Shown here in pieces: positions 58,509 to 64,000 of a DNA stretch of 64,000 bases. The stretch spans positions 25,392,590 to 25,456,589 of the forward strand of contig CM068842.1 in NCBI GenBank assembly GCA_028554795.2. The letters are read 5' to 3'. Numbering within the stretch: position 1 is the stretch's first letter; every line of letters starts with the position of its first letter. Position numbers and translations under genes: made by a program. Under the pieces are notes generated by a model. It worked only from the letters and a program-made list of their open reading frames with translations. It ran no database searches and was not told where the DNA came from. The stretch is from Sinohyriopsis cumingii (Eukaryota > Mollusca > Bivalvia > Unionida > Unionidae).

Positions 58509-61500
58509 TTGTTTATTTATTTACAGATAGTAGCACACTCAGCATAATGACATTTCTACAATGAGGAGAAAAGAAAAACACATTGAATGAATCAGCAAAA
58601 ACTTGAAGGAATATAATTTGCAGAGTAAACAACATGTGGTGCATGCATCAAATTGGTTGCCATCTTTCTATATAGTTCAGCTTGTAGCAAACACATGTAC
58701 AAAAACACATGCAGAGACAAACGTGTATTTGAAATCTCAGGAAACAGTTCTACAATATTATGGGAATGAACCTCTTCTAAAGGTTAATATTGTTTAATTC
58801 TCAATGAAATCAGCCAGTGGAGATAATGTGACTTTCACAAGCTCCGTATGACCATCAGATGCCATGGCAACAACATTAAACAGAATAACGGTAACAAGAT
58901 GCAACAGAAAAATATACAACAAGAGTATGATGGTGTGGTAACTATATCCAGAGACATGCCACATTCCAAAAAACTGAATATAGTGTATCTTAAATCTTTC
59001 ACAAGTACAACATCAACTGCATTCATAGTACTTTACCTTTAGGTAGTTACCATAGTTACCAGAGTAGGGTCTGGTAGCTGGCCAGTCCTTCAAAGCAAAA
59101 TATGTATGTGATGATAACAAAGGCAATATTGTATGATGTAACTTACAACAGTAACTAATCAGAATAGTGACTTTGATTATTACTCCTTAGAGAAAATTCT
59201 CTGCCTCTGATAAGTCAATAGTGAAGGCCAAAAAACACTGTTTTGCAGCTTTCTCTTGGTGCACAAAACCCTGCCAGGGCATATGATAAATCACCTATGT
59301 TTTCAAAGGCTGTATGATTAGTGTTCCTGGAAACAGAATTGCTAAGTGGTAGACACTGCTACTTCATAAGTTTACTGACTTAAAACAAATCCCTTTAAAT
59401 TAATAATCTCAATTATTAAAATAATTTTTTAACAGTAGCATCAAAATAAAAAGAGCTGAGGAATGAAAATTTCTAAAGACAGCTCCAAGAGGTAATAAAC
59501 TGGTTACTTAGTCTATTTGCAGGGTTTATAGAGCTGGTATGACCCTCCTAAATTCATTATTTTCTTTGTTATGAGTGGTGTACCATCCTGTACTGGGCTC
59601 GAGTTTAACACAAATTCTTTGTAGCCAGAAGGACTAGTATATTGAGAAATTTACTAGTCCTGCCAAATCTTTACTAGTCCTGTTCACAAAACAATGTCAC
59701 ACAGCTTTCATGTACGTTTACTGATTCAATTTTAAAGTTCGAACAACCTGCAACAAAAACTGTATGTTTTCTGTGTGTTTGTTTTTGCAAACTGCATACA
59801 CCAAATACACTACATAACGTTCCTTTCCTCATCATAATTCAGCCATTCCCTGTCTTTTGTCCATTTCTTCTGAAATTTTCCATTACGCTTTTCCCTATCA
59901 TAAGAATTATTCCTCATCATTCTCATTCAACTTTTGCTTTTTTTCCGGTGGCTGAACACCTTCTATCAAATGCCACATTTTGCCTGTCTTATAAGGAGGG
60001 AAATGTGCCTCGTTTTGAAATACAAAATGTTATAGTGTAGCTGACGCGAATTATTTAAAGCAAGAAAAGGAATGGCACAGTGTCCTTTATATAAGAAAGT
60101 GAGAGCAAGAAACACGTTTCAAAACACGTGTCTTTACCCCCTCCCACAATTAAATGGCCTCTCCCTAACAAAGACTTAACTTCAGCAGATGTTCTCCATG
60201 ATCAAAGCAGTGGCTATTGTAAACACTGTTATAAAATATTAGCATCAGAAGATAGTGTTAGTTTCAGCTTGGAAAAGGTGTGTTCCCATCAAACGAAGCC
60301 ATCTGACACTCGGCGCATTGTATTTAACAGCTCCAATTACGGCATCATAAGGCGTAAGTTTGGTAATTGTTCCTAATTAATCGAACCTCAATGTATTATT
60401 CAAATTAATAATAAGGCAGAAATTTTTCAAATCTTAGATGCCCATGCTCAGAGATTTTAATTCCCAACAAATGTACAGCAATCTGCTTGGATATCTCCAC
60501 ATGCATTCAATTATTTGTTCATTCTAGTAAGGGAAAATATAAAAACTATTCTTATCATCATAGAAAAAGTAGTTGTATGGAAAGGATGTGTCAATAACGT
60601 AATCGTAATAAATTGATTTAATTCTTATAATTATTTCGATGGAAATGTAAAATATGTAGTTTCCTGTTTGTAACTGTTGGAGCGTTTGGGTAGCGAGCAA
60701 AAAAAAAAAACAAAAGAACCGTAAAAAAAAAATGTGGAAACTAATTTCTTTTAAGAGTTTTTGCCATGTTCTTTTGTGTGGTATACCGCTTTGTAGTTTG
60801 TTACTGTGGTCAAGTGAATTAAAGTGCGATATCACGTCATTTTTTCATTTAATTCGAATCAGATTAATTAGGATCAATTACCAAACTTCCGTTGTTAATG
60901 ACAGGACCATAATTTGCACTGTTAAGTGAAATGCACAAAATTGGATGGATTCTTGTTATAGAAACACACCTTTCCGAGGCAGAAATTGACTTCATCTTCT
61001 CATGCTAATATTTTACGACTGTGTTTACAATGGCCACTGCTTTGATTCTACAGAACATCTGCTAAGTCAAGTCTTTATTAGGGAATGGCATAAACAAACG
61101 CTGACTATTGATAACCGAAACTTACTAGCCCATCGGACTATTAACATTATGAAAGTTACTAGTCCGACAGGAAATCTGCTAGCCTCGGGCTAGCAGACTA
61201 CCGCTAATTTCAAGCCCTGCTGTACATTCAGCAAAAAATAATTACTATGATATGACCTTAACAGCTAATGATGATAACCATGCCCAGAGCTCCATGATTT
61301 CAGGTTTCTCATCCCATACCCACAGATTACAAAGTTAGGAAACCCCGAGTGGCTGAGTGGTCTACAAGTGCTCTACATTATGGATCACTGCCATCTCGCC
61401 CTTGTCTGTGAGTGTTCACGTCTCGGGCTTGGTCAATGTGGGTACATGAGAAAGCTTGCCATCCTTCCTCCACCAGTTATACTGGGCACCATGTATGGCC

Positions 61501-64000
61501 TATCTTGTACTGAAAAATGGTGTTAAACCCCATAACAACAACAACAATAAAATGCTGTCTTGGGTTCTTTTTCATATAATGAACTCTTGGTGTTTGGAGC
61601 CGTGTGATTATGTTCAAAATCCTACACAACTCTGCATGACCATCAACATGATCAATGCAACTACAGTCCATTCAATCTGCTTTGTGCCTATTTGATAACA
61701 GTGCGTCTGATAAGGTTTCATTCTTAATGCCTGCAACTGTTTTTGGGTCAATTCAACTGAACTATAGGAGGTCCAAAACTAATACATCCATGGTTGGGAT
61801 TGCAGAAGGGACCAGAGACACAATGGTGGACAAGCTGGCCTTGCCTGGGCAGGATCTGACAGTCCACCCTTCTGGTCAGAGCTAATTAATGAGCCACCAC
61901 AGTTCCTCATACAACTAGCAACCCAGCATGGCCTGGGCAGGATTTGAACCTGCACCTTTCTGGTGATGAGGATGGCACTTTAATCACTACAGATCCTCAT
62001 AAAGCAAGATATGTAATTAACATGGCAACAGTGGAAATTATCTCCTAAAAGAAGGCTAGATTTAAATTTAAAAATGCTGTATGTCATTGGGCTGGTGTGT
62101 GGGGTGGGATAGTGGATAAACAAGGTTGTTGTTGTTGTTGTTGTTGTTGTAGGGTTTAATGCCATTTTTCAGCACACGATAGGCTATACATGGCAGCCAG
62201 TATTAATGGTGGAGGAAGAGACCCGGGAAAACCCCGGAAAGAACCACCGACCCACGAGAAGCTACTGGCAAGCTTTCTCACATACCCACATTAGCTGATT
62301 CCGAGACTTGAACCCACGCAGTCAGAGGTGAGATGGCAGTGATCCGTAACGGAAAGCGCTTTAGACCACTTGGCCACTCGAGGCCCTGTACACAAGGTAA
62401 CTGTGTCAATCATGTCAATCACATCCTGAACCCCACAAGACACTCAGGTTATGGCCATCCTGAACCCTCCCACCCTCCAACTTATTGCTAGTCAAGATGG
62501 TCATAACATTCTGTACAACCCAATAACCATGCATGTCAATGATATAATACCATTTGAACATTCAGGGAACTGATTGTGCAAAGAACAAGTTTAGCAGGTA
62601 ATGTGCTTGGTTAAAGTGCAAATTCATCAACCGTTTGACCCTTTATAATTTAGAGAGAAAATCAGCTCTTGAATTTGGCAGAATTCTGTGCCTTGCTTGC
62701 TTAGCAAAGGCATATTCCAAATGCCCAGCACAGACACAGGAACAAGAAAAGAGGTCACTGTGACCAACTTTTGCCGCAGATGAGTTGTACCCTACAAGAT
62801 GAATAAACCATTTTATGAATATGCAAAAGTCTCAGGCAACAACAACAATGCCATCAGAAAAGTGATAATGACATCTTTCTTATGCTTTCCATGCAAGACA
62901 ACAAAATTTCCAATCTAGTCGATAAGATGAAAAAGCCAAGTTCTATAAATGACCTCTGATTTACAGAACTGCAAATTTTAGGCATGTATTTGCCTATTTT
63001 AACAGCTTCATTCTGGATGAATAGACATAAATTACTGCACAATTTAATTTATGAAATCATACAAATTTAGTATACATAACAAACCATTATGAAAAATGTA
63101 CTGGTAATAAGCTCTTATTATTATTCATAAATTACTGATCACATCTCCACTAAAAACTGTTATGCTTCAACCCGGCTTCTTTTTTAAATTTTCAACAGTA
63201 AGCTGCTAAAAAATCTACTTAATGTGCAAAGTATAACGTATGTAAAACTAACAACAGAAAAGGCACATTCCATGGAAAAGGAATGGAGTATTCCAAATGC
63301 ATGCCAAGATGTTGGACAGGCAGAAAATGCTGGGAAGTAAGGCTCAGATGCTAATGTTTACCTTGACATACTGGCCAGAGTAGGGCATCAACACTCTCCA
63401 ACTCTTCAATGCAAGACAATAAAAATTAACACAAATGTCCCAGATAAAATATGGTGCTATTTACAGATTAAATGTTCTGAGTATATGCTATCATTTTTCA
63501 AGACAATGTAATCTGCTAACTGAACAAATTTTTACCCATTCTGGATAACATAACAGAATTGGTAACTGTCATTTTTTAGTCTGAAAACATTTAATTAAAA
63601 ATGTTGACAGTAAAAACATGGAAATGACATAGCACTATTTGTTTCCAAAAAATCTGAGCTATTAGAAAACTGAATGTAGGCATTAGATTCAAATAATTAT
63701 TCGTAATGAAAAATGCCATGTAATGTTTGTTTAGCACATGGTTACAAGTTTAGCCTCCATTACAATTACCATATATAGAAATATGGAATTGAAAAATTTC
63801 ATTATTGTCCTGAAGTAAATATTCCACATTAGTTTTATGTGAAGAATTTTGCTCTAGCTCAAACTAGACCAAACTGATCACAATAAATTATTATCTACAC
63901 ATTTAAATTGATCCATTACAACACAACAAACTGACATTTTACATTTTTTCATACAAAAAGAGACCAGAAAATATGCCACAATATTTTGTTAGCAATTAGC
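22177..64000 (-). CDS. TAOK: TAO-family Ste20-like protein kinase, 3' part of gene
   Basis: Eight secure minus-strand exons (52604-52771, 48608-48742, 43465-43593, 39936-40133, 34819-35058, 31020-31232, 25945-26127, 22177-22437) translate to about 508 residues. In order, they follow the C-terminal regulatory half of human TAOK1-3 and Drosophila Tao: [40 protein letters not shown], the ELNKRQ...[12 protein letters not shown] block, [17 protein letters not shown] and [14 protein letters not shown]. This region is coiled-coil and follows the N-terminal kinase domain, which lies beyond the right edge. TAO kinases act upstream of p38 through MKK3/6, activate Hippo/MST kinases and affect microtubules. 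Three small upstream exons are candidates. Subfamily (TAOK1, 2 or 3) cannot be assigned for an invertebrate gene. Confidence 0.95.
23686..23866. repeat. 36-bp minisatellite, five units
   Basis: Unit 'tagccacaaagacagggctt' followed by 'gaggagtgatatcctc', five copies, the first two slightly diverged. Because 36 is a multiple of three, both minus-strand frames stay open with a 12-residue period ([12 protein letters not shown]). This explains the apparent 91- and 113-residue frames; there is no sign that they are expressed. Confidence 0.9.
25063..25565 (-). mobile_element. Fossil DIRS-like retroelement fragment (reverse transcriptase and RNase H)
   Basis: The minus strand shows a reverse-transcriptase motif ([13 protein letters not shown]) followed by an RNase H-like region ([30 protein letters not shown]), the style seen in DIRS-type and related retroelements. 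It is an old, broken copy with several breaks. Related decayed sequence probably continues toward 24.0 kb. No terminal repeats were recognised. It lies antisense-neutral in a TAOK intron, in the same orientation as the gene. Confidence 0.75.
25945..26127 (-). CDS. TAOK: TAOK coiled-coil exon (61 codons)
   Basis: It encodes [20 protein letters not shown], then [20 protein letters not shown] and [21 protein letters not shown]. It is nearly collinear with vertebrate RLDEAQEAECQ...[20 protein letters not shown]...[12 protein letters not shown]. Acceptor 'tgtatttag', donor gtaaatag, phase 0-0. The [14 protein letters not shown] core is essentially invariant between phyla. Confidence 0.97.
29700..29850 (-). 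repeat. SINE family 2, tRNA-like head
   Basis: On the minus strand it reads 'cttggtggttaaggcattaa' then 'gagttcaattcc', an A-box/B-box pair like a Ser/Leu tRNA, in about 75 bp. The acceptor stem does not close and the sequence runs into repeat sequence, so it is not a functional tRNA gene. Confidence 0.6.
29965..30187. repeat. 45-bp minisatellite, five units
   Basis: Unit 'gagtctattctgtatgcagg' plus 'taaaagagtgtattatacagaccct'-type sequence, five copies, the first shorter by two bases. Since 45 is divisible by three, frames stay open on both strands (plus-strand period [15 protein letters not shown]). Every unit carries CAG|GTAAAAG on the plus strand, a donor-like site antisense to TAOK. Confidence 0.92.
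31020..31232 (-). CDS. TAOK: TAOK coiled-coil exon (71 codons)
   Basis: It encodes [20 protein letters not shown], then [38 protein letters not shown] and IAEMLQQQN. It is collinear with vertebrate [23 protein letters not shown]...[35 protein letters not shown]. Acceptor 'ctcatgcag', donor gtaagaaa, phase 0-0. Confidence 0.97.
31525..32359 (+). mobile_element. piggyBac deletion derivative, 835 bp, with transposase N-terminus relic
   Basis: It is bounded by TTAA on both sides with perfect 12-bp terminal inverted repeats (CCCTTTACCTCA at 31529-31540 and its complement at 32344-32355). Four imperfect palindromic 18-mers of the type AAGCGCCTTTTGATGCCT lie inside the left end (31544-31665). From 31840 the plus strand reads [14 protein letters not shown], a stop, then [19 protein letters not shown], an acidic start as in piggyBac transposases. 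It is non-autonomous: the catalytic core is missing. Confidence 0.88.
32580..33480. repeat. Decayed tandem array, unit about 190-200 bp
   Basis: Recurring, diverged blocks: 'aacaagctcagccaatcaga' (32829, 33090 and 33236 variants), 'agatcttgctcat' (32731, 33285), 'gatgatacaagc' (32770, 33318), and 'aaatcatatcagaaata'-type sequence. About four units. Divergence makes the exact period uncertain. Confidence 0.6.
34819..35058 (-). CDS. TAOK: TAOK coiled-coil exon (80 codons)
   Basis: It encodes [20 protein letters not shown], then [20 protein letters not shown], a [12 protein letters not shown] stretch and [18 protein letters not shown]. It is collinear with vertebrate [31 protein letters not shown]...RKHVMEVRQQPKSLK. 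The middle (NDGAAVEL) is less charged than the vertebrate NKRRERELR. Acceptor 'tttcgaatag', donor gtacgagt, phase 0-0. Confidence 0.97.
35640..36345 (-). pseudogene. Decayed zinc-finger (BED-like) coding fragment, possibly hAT-derived
   Basis: The minus strand gives [20 protein letters not shown] and KKFKGLKN, then in another frame [19 protein letters not shown] and [12 protein letters not shown], a C-x2-C...H...H arrangement like BED-type fingers at hAT transposase N-termini. Basic sequence follows in changing frames. At least two frame changes plus a SINE insertion separate the parts. It resembles the finger in the hAT at 44.9 kb only in layout. It could be a transposon remnant or a host pseudogene. 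Confidence 0.45.
35946..36060 (-). mobile_element. SINE family 1, 5'-truncated copy D
   Basis: Only the 3' half is present: tail (GTT)n on the plus strand, then 'ggggcttaacgccatttttc' through 'gaaccaccgaccc'. Perfect 15-bp target duplications TGCAGCTTCTTTTGT lie at 35931-35945 and 36061-36075. The tRNA-like head is missing, so it arrived by truncated reverse transcription. Confidence 0.92.
37015..37165. repeat. 38-bp minisatellite, four units, each with TGACCTTGA
   Basis: Unit 'gtgaccttgactttaaagat' plus 'aaaacatggactatgtct', four nearly identical copies. TGACCTTGA is the complement of TCAAGGTCA, the extended half-site bound by monomeric nuclear receptors (ERR, SF-1/FTZ-F1). 38 is not divisible by three, so frames do not persist. 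Confidence 0.92.
39936..40133 (-). CDS. TAOK: TAOK coiled-coil exon (66 codons)
   Basis: It encodes [20 protein letters not shown], then [13 protein letters not shown], and [20 protein letters not shown] ending ELLRE. It is collinear with vertebrate [23 protein letters not shown]...[27 protein letters not shown]. Acceptor 'ttctatacag', donor gtgaggag, phase 0-0. The TPKK motif and the basic RRFKRR-type cluster are conserved. Confidence 0.96.
40134..43464 (-). other. TAOK intron
   Basis: It holds a SINE family 2 copy (43195-43330) and a two-to-three-unit diverged repeat at about 42800-43160 ('agtgaccttga', 'ccacaaagtttggt', 'ttccttccttac'), typical of mollusc intronic repeats. 40134-42800 shows no gene or recognised repeat. 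Confidence 0.5.
43195..43330 (-). repeat. SINE family 2 copy
   Basis: 'ttggtttattgtattatggc' then 'atagcaacac', later 'gcttgcccaaggacac' and 'gagctgacctgggctgat'. The same order is seen at 19340 and 55010. Confidence 0.6.
43465..43593 (-). CDS. TAOK: TAOK coiled-coil exon (43 codons)
   Basis: It encodes [20 protein letters not shown], then [23 protein letters not shown]. It aligns with vertebrate [36 protein letters not shown] and fly KKEYKANKERWK. Acceptor 'gtttttcag', donor gtatctg, phase 0-0. Confidence 0.95.
43964..45914 (-). mobile_element. hAT-family DNA transposon, internally deleted, 1951 bp
   Basis: Perfect 16-bp terminal inverted repeats TGCATACATGCCAACC (43964-43979, complement at 45899-45914). 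On the minus strand, 44840-44990 encodes a BED-type finger ([16 protein letters not shown]...KHLKTKKH). 44081-44509 encodes the hAT dimerisation domain ([37 protein letters not shown]). 44510-44790 gives [26 protein letters not shown] and [12 protein letters not shown] in shifted frames. The catalytic middle is missing, so it cannot be autonomous. A diverged direct duplication covers about 45130-45290 and 45330-45475. Confidence 0.88.
44994..45108. mobile_element. Nested hAT-type MITE, 115 bp, near-palindromic
   Basis: The two halves are inverted copies: ACAGGGaCTCGTATtGTTGC at the left, and the complement with two differences at the right, extending about 48 bp per arm. The CAGGG terminus is typical of hAT elements. 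Flanks GCCCTAGAAT (44984-44993) and GCCCGAGAAT (45109-45118) look like a target duplication with one change. It sits inside the finger-encoding part of the larger hAT element. Confidence 0.85.
47167..47964. mobile_element. Long-TIR MITE, about 800 bp
   Basis: Inverted arms of roughly 80 bp: left 'ctagcaaatttaaaa'...'atcgacttatacctgcatga'...'aatcgata'; right arm is the complement at about 47885-47960 ('tcatgcaggtataaatcgat', 'gtttgctagcc'). The flanks share GCCACC (47159 and 47965), a possible target duplication. No coding capacity seen. Superfamily not assigned. Confidence 0.7.
48250..48576. repeat. Tandem array, unit about 52-56 bp, six diverged copies
   Basis: Recurring 'atcaatgctttagaatacca' and 'aatcctgatacgtttaagtc', then 'tacc'. 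The units differ by small substitutions and indels. On the minus strand the array lies immediately downstream of the donor of exon 48608-48742. Confidence 0.85.
48608..48742 (-). CDS. TAOK: TAOK coiled-coil exon (45 codons)
   Basis: It encodes [20 protein letters not shown], then [20 protein letters not shown] and ELEKR. It aligns with vertebrate [44 protein letters not shown]. Acceptor 'ttgcttcag', donor gtaagatt, phase 0-0. Translation past the donor is not used. Confidence 0.95.
48884..49058. repeat. 41-bp minisatellite, four units
   Basis: Unit 'gcatcatgttggcatgccca' plus 'ttcagaaatatgtacatgcct', four copies with a t/g variant (atgttgg or atggtgg). The 102-residue frame over it (period [14 protein letters not shown], then other frames) is a product of the repeat. 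Confidence 0.92.
49790..50530 (-). mobile_element. pogo/Tigger-like transposase remnant, internally deleted
   Basis: On the minus strand near 50440-50525 there is [12 protein letters not shown] and, one frame away, [14 protein letters not shown], matching the helix-turn-helix start of pogo-type transposases (KVIDFAE...GVNEKQVRDWRK). At 49900-50290 there is [29 protein letters not shown] and [17 protein letters not shown], the C-terminal DDE_1 region. The catalytic core is largely deleted and frames shift. 'ataagtcgactgcccccc' at about 49336 could be part of a terminus. Confidence 0.7.
52604..52771 (-). CDS. TAOK: TAOK exon with FATIRT motif (56 codons)
   Basis: It encodes [20 protein letters not shown], then [20 protein letters not shown] and [16 protein letters not shown]. 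It is almost identical in its core to vertebrate [42 protein letters not shown]. This marks the start of the coiled-coil region after the linker. Acceptor 'gtttctttacag', donor gttggtag (weak at +3), phase 0-0. Confidence 0.97.
52772..54713 (-). other. TAOK intron with degenerate dispersed repeats
   Basis: 53830-54480 repeats the theme 'aacaagatgttcaagatggc', 'taggaccaacta', and 'gtgaaaccccat' in about four diverged units; the same theme occurs at 34340-34540. 53440-53590 contains 'gatcagggtctatg' twice. No exon recognised. Confidence 0.5.
54714..54776 (-). CDS. TAOK: Candidate TAOK linker exon (21 codons)
   Basis: Between acceptor 'gtttatttag' and donor gtatgag, the minus strand reads [21 protein letters not shown] in phase 0-0, directly upstream of the FATIRT exon. 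Both splice sites fit the consensus and the length is a multiple of three. I know no vertebrate counterpart, since the linker is poorly conserved, so this is a prediction. Confidence 0.55.
54938..55095 (-). repeat. SINE family 2 copy
   Basis: 'gttggttttaatgtccatta', then 'ggacacacataggcagctga' and 'cccaggctggccag'. The last part, 'tgaactcttgacccttggat', is the complement of a degenerate tRNA-like segment. Confidence 0.6.
55701..55954 (-). mobile_element. SINE family 1, copy C
   Basis: Full-length but diverged: tail side 'gtagggtttaacgccatttt', then 'cagcacaagatatgctatac', with head side ending 'gccacttggggccc'. The flanks share GCCAATTC (55693-55700 and 55955-55962). Minus orientation. Confidence 0.85.
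57258..57270. promoter_or_regulatory. ERE-like palindrome GGTCAnnnTGACC
   Basis: Third exact copy, again followed by CCAG, within a TAOK intron. Confidence 0.5.
58478..58570 (-). repeat. LINE 3' end with (TTA)n tail
   Basis: On the minus strand it reads a short 3' segment, AATAAACAAATT and an ATT-type tail. This is the same terminal design as the LINE tail at 4967-5060. Confidence 0.5.
59037..59087 (-). CDS. TAOK: Candidate TAOK micro-exon 1 (17 codons)
   Basis: Acceptor 'ttttgctttgaag', then codons for [17 protein letters not shown], then donor gtaaagta; phase 0-0. It resembles the candidate at 63362-63403 (W, PYSG, Y, K in register, the same donor core AAG|gtaaa and similar upstream intron sequence). 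It lies in the expected linker region between kinase and coiled coil. It has no known counterpart, so it is a prediction. Confidence 0.5.
59593..61219. mobile_element. hAT-like DNA element, about 1.6 kb, non-autonomous
   Basis: Imperfect terminal inverted repeats: CTGGGCTCGAGTTTAA at the left, CAGGGCTTGAAATTAG reading in from the right. There are subterminal copies of GGACTAGTA in both orientations (59628-59680, 61125-61165). CTGTA flanks both ends (59588-59592, 61220-61224). The interior is CpG-rich compared with the surrounding intron. One frame (60128-60376) has a C-x2-C pair (GYCKHCYK), but no transposase domain is recognised. Confidence 0.65.
61339..61553 (+). mobile_element. SINE family 1, copy E with internal deletion
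   Basis: It starts 'aaaccccgagtggctgagtg' and ends 'gttaaaccccataacaacaa'. About 40 bp of the central body ('cgtgggtcggtggttc' part) is missing compared with copy A, and the B-box is degenerate (tgttcacgtct). Confidence 0.85.
61815..61992 (-). repeat. Two adjacent tRNA-like SINE heads
   Basis: Two diverged copies in tandem ('cttgcctgggcaggatctga' and 'ggcctgggcaggatttgaac'). The second, on the minus strand, has a tRNA-like A-box area (GTAGTGATTAAAGTGCC) and B-box GGTTCAAATCC. No proper acceptor stem, so not a tRNA gene. Confidence 0.55.
62127..62386 (-). mobile_element. SINE family 1, full-length copy B
   Basis: Tail (GTT)n on the plus strand, 'agggtttaatgccatttttc', body, then the head ending 'ccacttggccactcgaggcc'. 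Approximate target duplication TAAACAAGGT/TACACAAGGT. It is about 260 bp and close to copy A in sequence. Confidence 0.9.
62753..62765. promoter_or_regulatory. ERE-like palindrome GGTCAnnnTGACC
   Basis: Fourth exact copy, here followed by AACT rather than CCAG, in a TAOK intron. Confidence 0.5.
63362..63403 (-). CDS. TAOK: Candidate TAOK micro-exon 2 (14 codons)
   Basis: Acceptor 'cttgcattgaag', codons for [14 protein letters not shown], donor gtaaacat; phase 0-0. It is the apparent paralogue of the exon at 59037-59087. Using the next AG two bases later would shift the frame, so the first AG is preferred. It is a prediction. Confidence 0.45.
63404..64000 (-). other. TAOK intron, continuing past the window
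   Basis: No exon or repeat recognised. The kinase-domain exons must lie to the right of the window. Confidence 0.5.

Larger units (their letters stand above)
54777..59036 (-). other. TAOK intron
   Basis: It contains a SINE family 2 copy (54938-55095), SINE family 1 copy C (55701-55954), a two-unit diverged repeat (56400-56710, 'caggggttataactttt' and 'caggggtcataactctt'), an ERE-like palindrome (57258) and a LINE-type 3' tail (58478-58570). No other exon recognised. Confidence 0.5.
59088..63361 (-). other. Intron between the two candidate micro-exons
   Basis: It contains the hAT-like element 59593-61219, SINE family 1 copies E and B, a tandem pair of tRNA-like segments (61815-61992) and an ERE-like palindrome (62753). 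59090-59590 and 62400-63360 otherwise show nothing recognised. Confidence 0.5.

Overview
The window looks like animal nuclear DNA, most likely from a mollusc or another lophotrochozoan. It is AT-rich, has spliced genes with large introns, many microsatellites, tRNA-headed SINEs, a LINE, and hAT, piggyBac and pogo DNA-transposon remnants. Intronic 'TGACCTTGA' and 'ggggtcataact' repeats are of the kind common in mollusc genomes. No bacterial, organellar or CRISPR-like structure is present. The species call is inference.

Two host genes can be read. On the plus strand (2352-11239) five exons with consistent splice phases assemble into a 215-residue single-pass membrane protein that I do not recognise as a named gene. 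It has a signal peptide, a propeptide resembling the gamma-carboxylation recognition site of Gla proteins, a cysteine-rich ectodomain, a Ser/Thr-rich stalk made of exactly three 48-bp repeats, one transmembrane helix and a basic tail. A 5'-truncated LINE lies in its second intron and a 609-bp piggyBac-like MITE in its fourth.

On the minus strand, from beyond the right edge down to 22177, lies the 3' part of a TAO-family Ste20-like kinase (TAOK/Tao). Eight secure exons encode the C-terminal coiled-coil regulatory region of about 508 residues and the C-terminus. Three further small candidate exons (54714-54776, 59037-59087, 63362-63403) may belong to the linker after the kinase domain. The kinase domain itself is outside the window. 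Every secure exon is phase 0-0. Two of the candidate micro-exons (PYSGNY/PYSGQY) look like a duplicated pair.

The rest is introns, untranslated sequence and repeats. They include: SINE family 1 (five copies, two with perfect 13- and 15-bp target duplications); SINE-like family 2 fragments; a hAT element 43964-45914 with 16-bp perfect terminal repeats and a nested 115-bp hAT MITE; a piggyBac deletion derivative 31525-32359; an 800-bp long-TIR MITE 47167-47964; a 1.6-kb hAT-like element 59593-61219; a pogo-like remnant near 50 kb; a fossil DIRS-like retroelement fragment near 25 kb; and several minisatellites. CpG is clearly scarcer from about 16.8 kb to the right edge than to the left, which suggests germline gene-body methylation of the TAOK unit, and CpG-richer patches within it mostly coincide with recent insertions.
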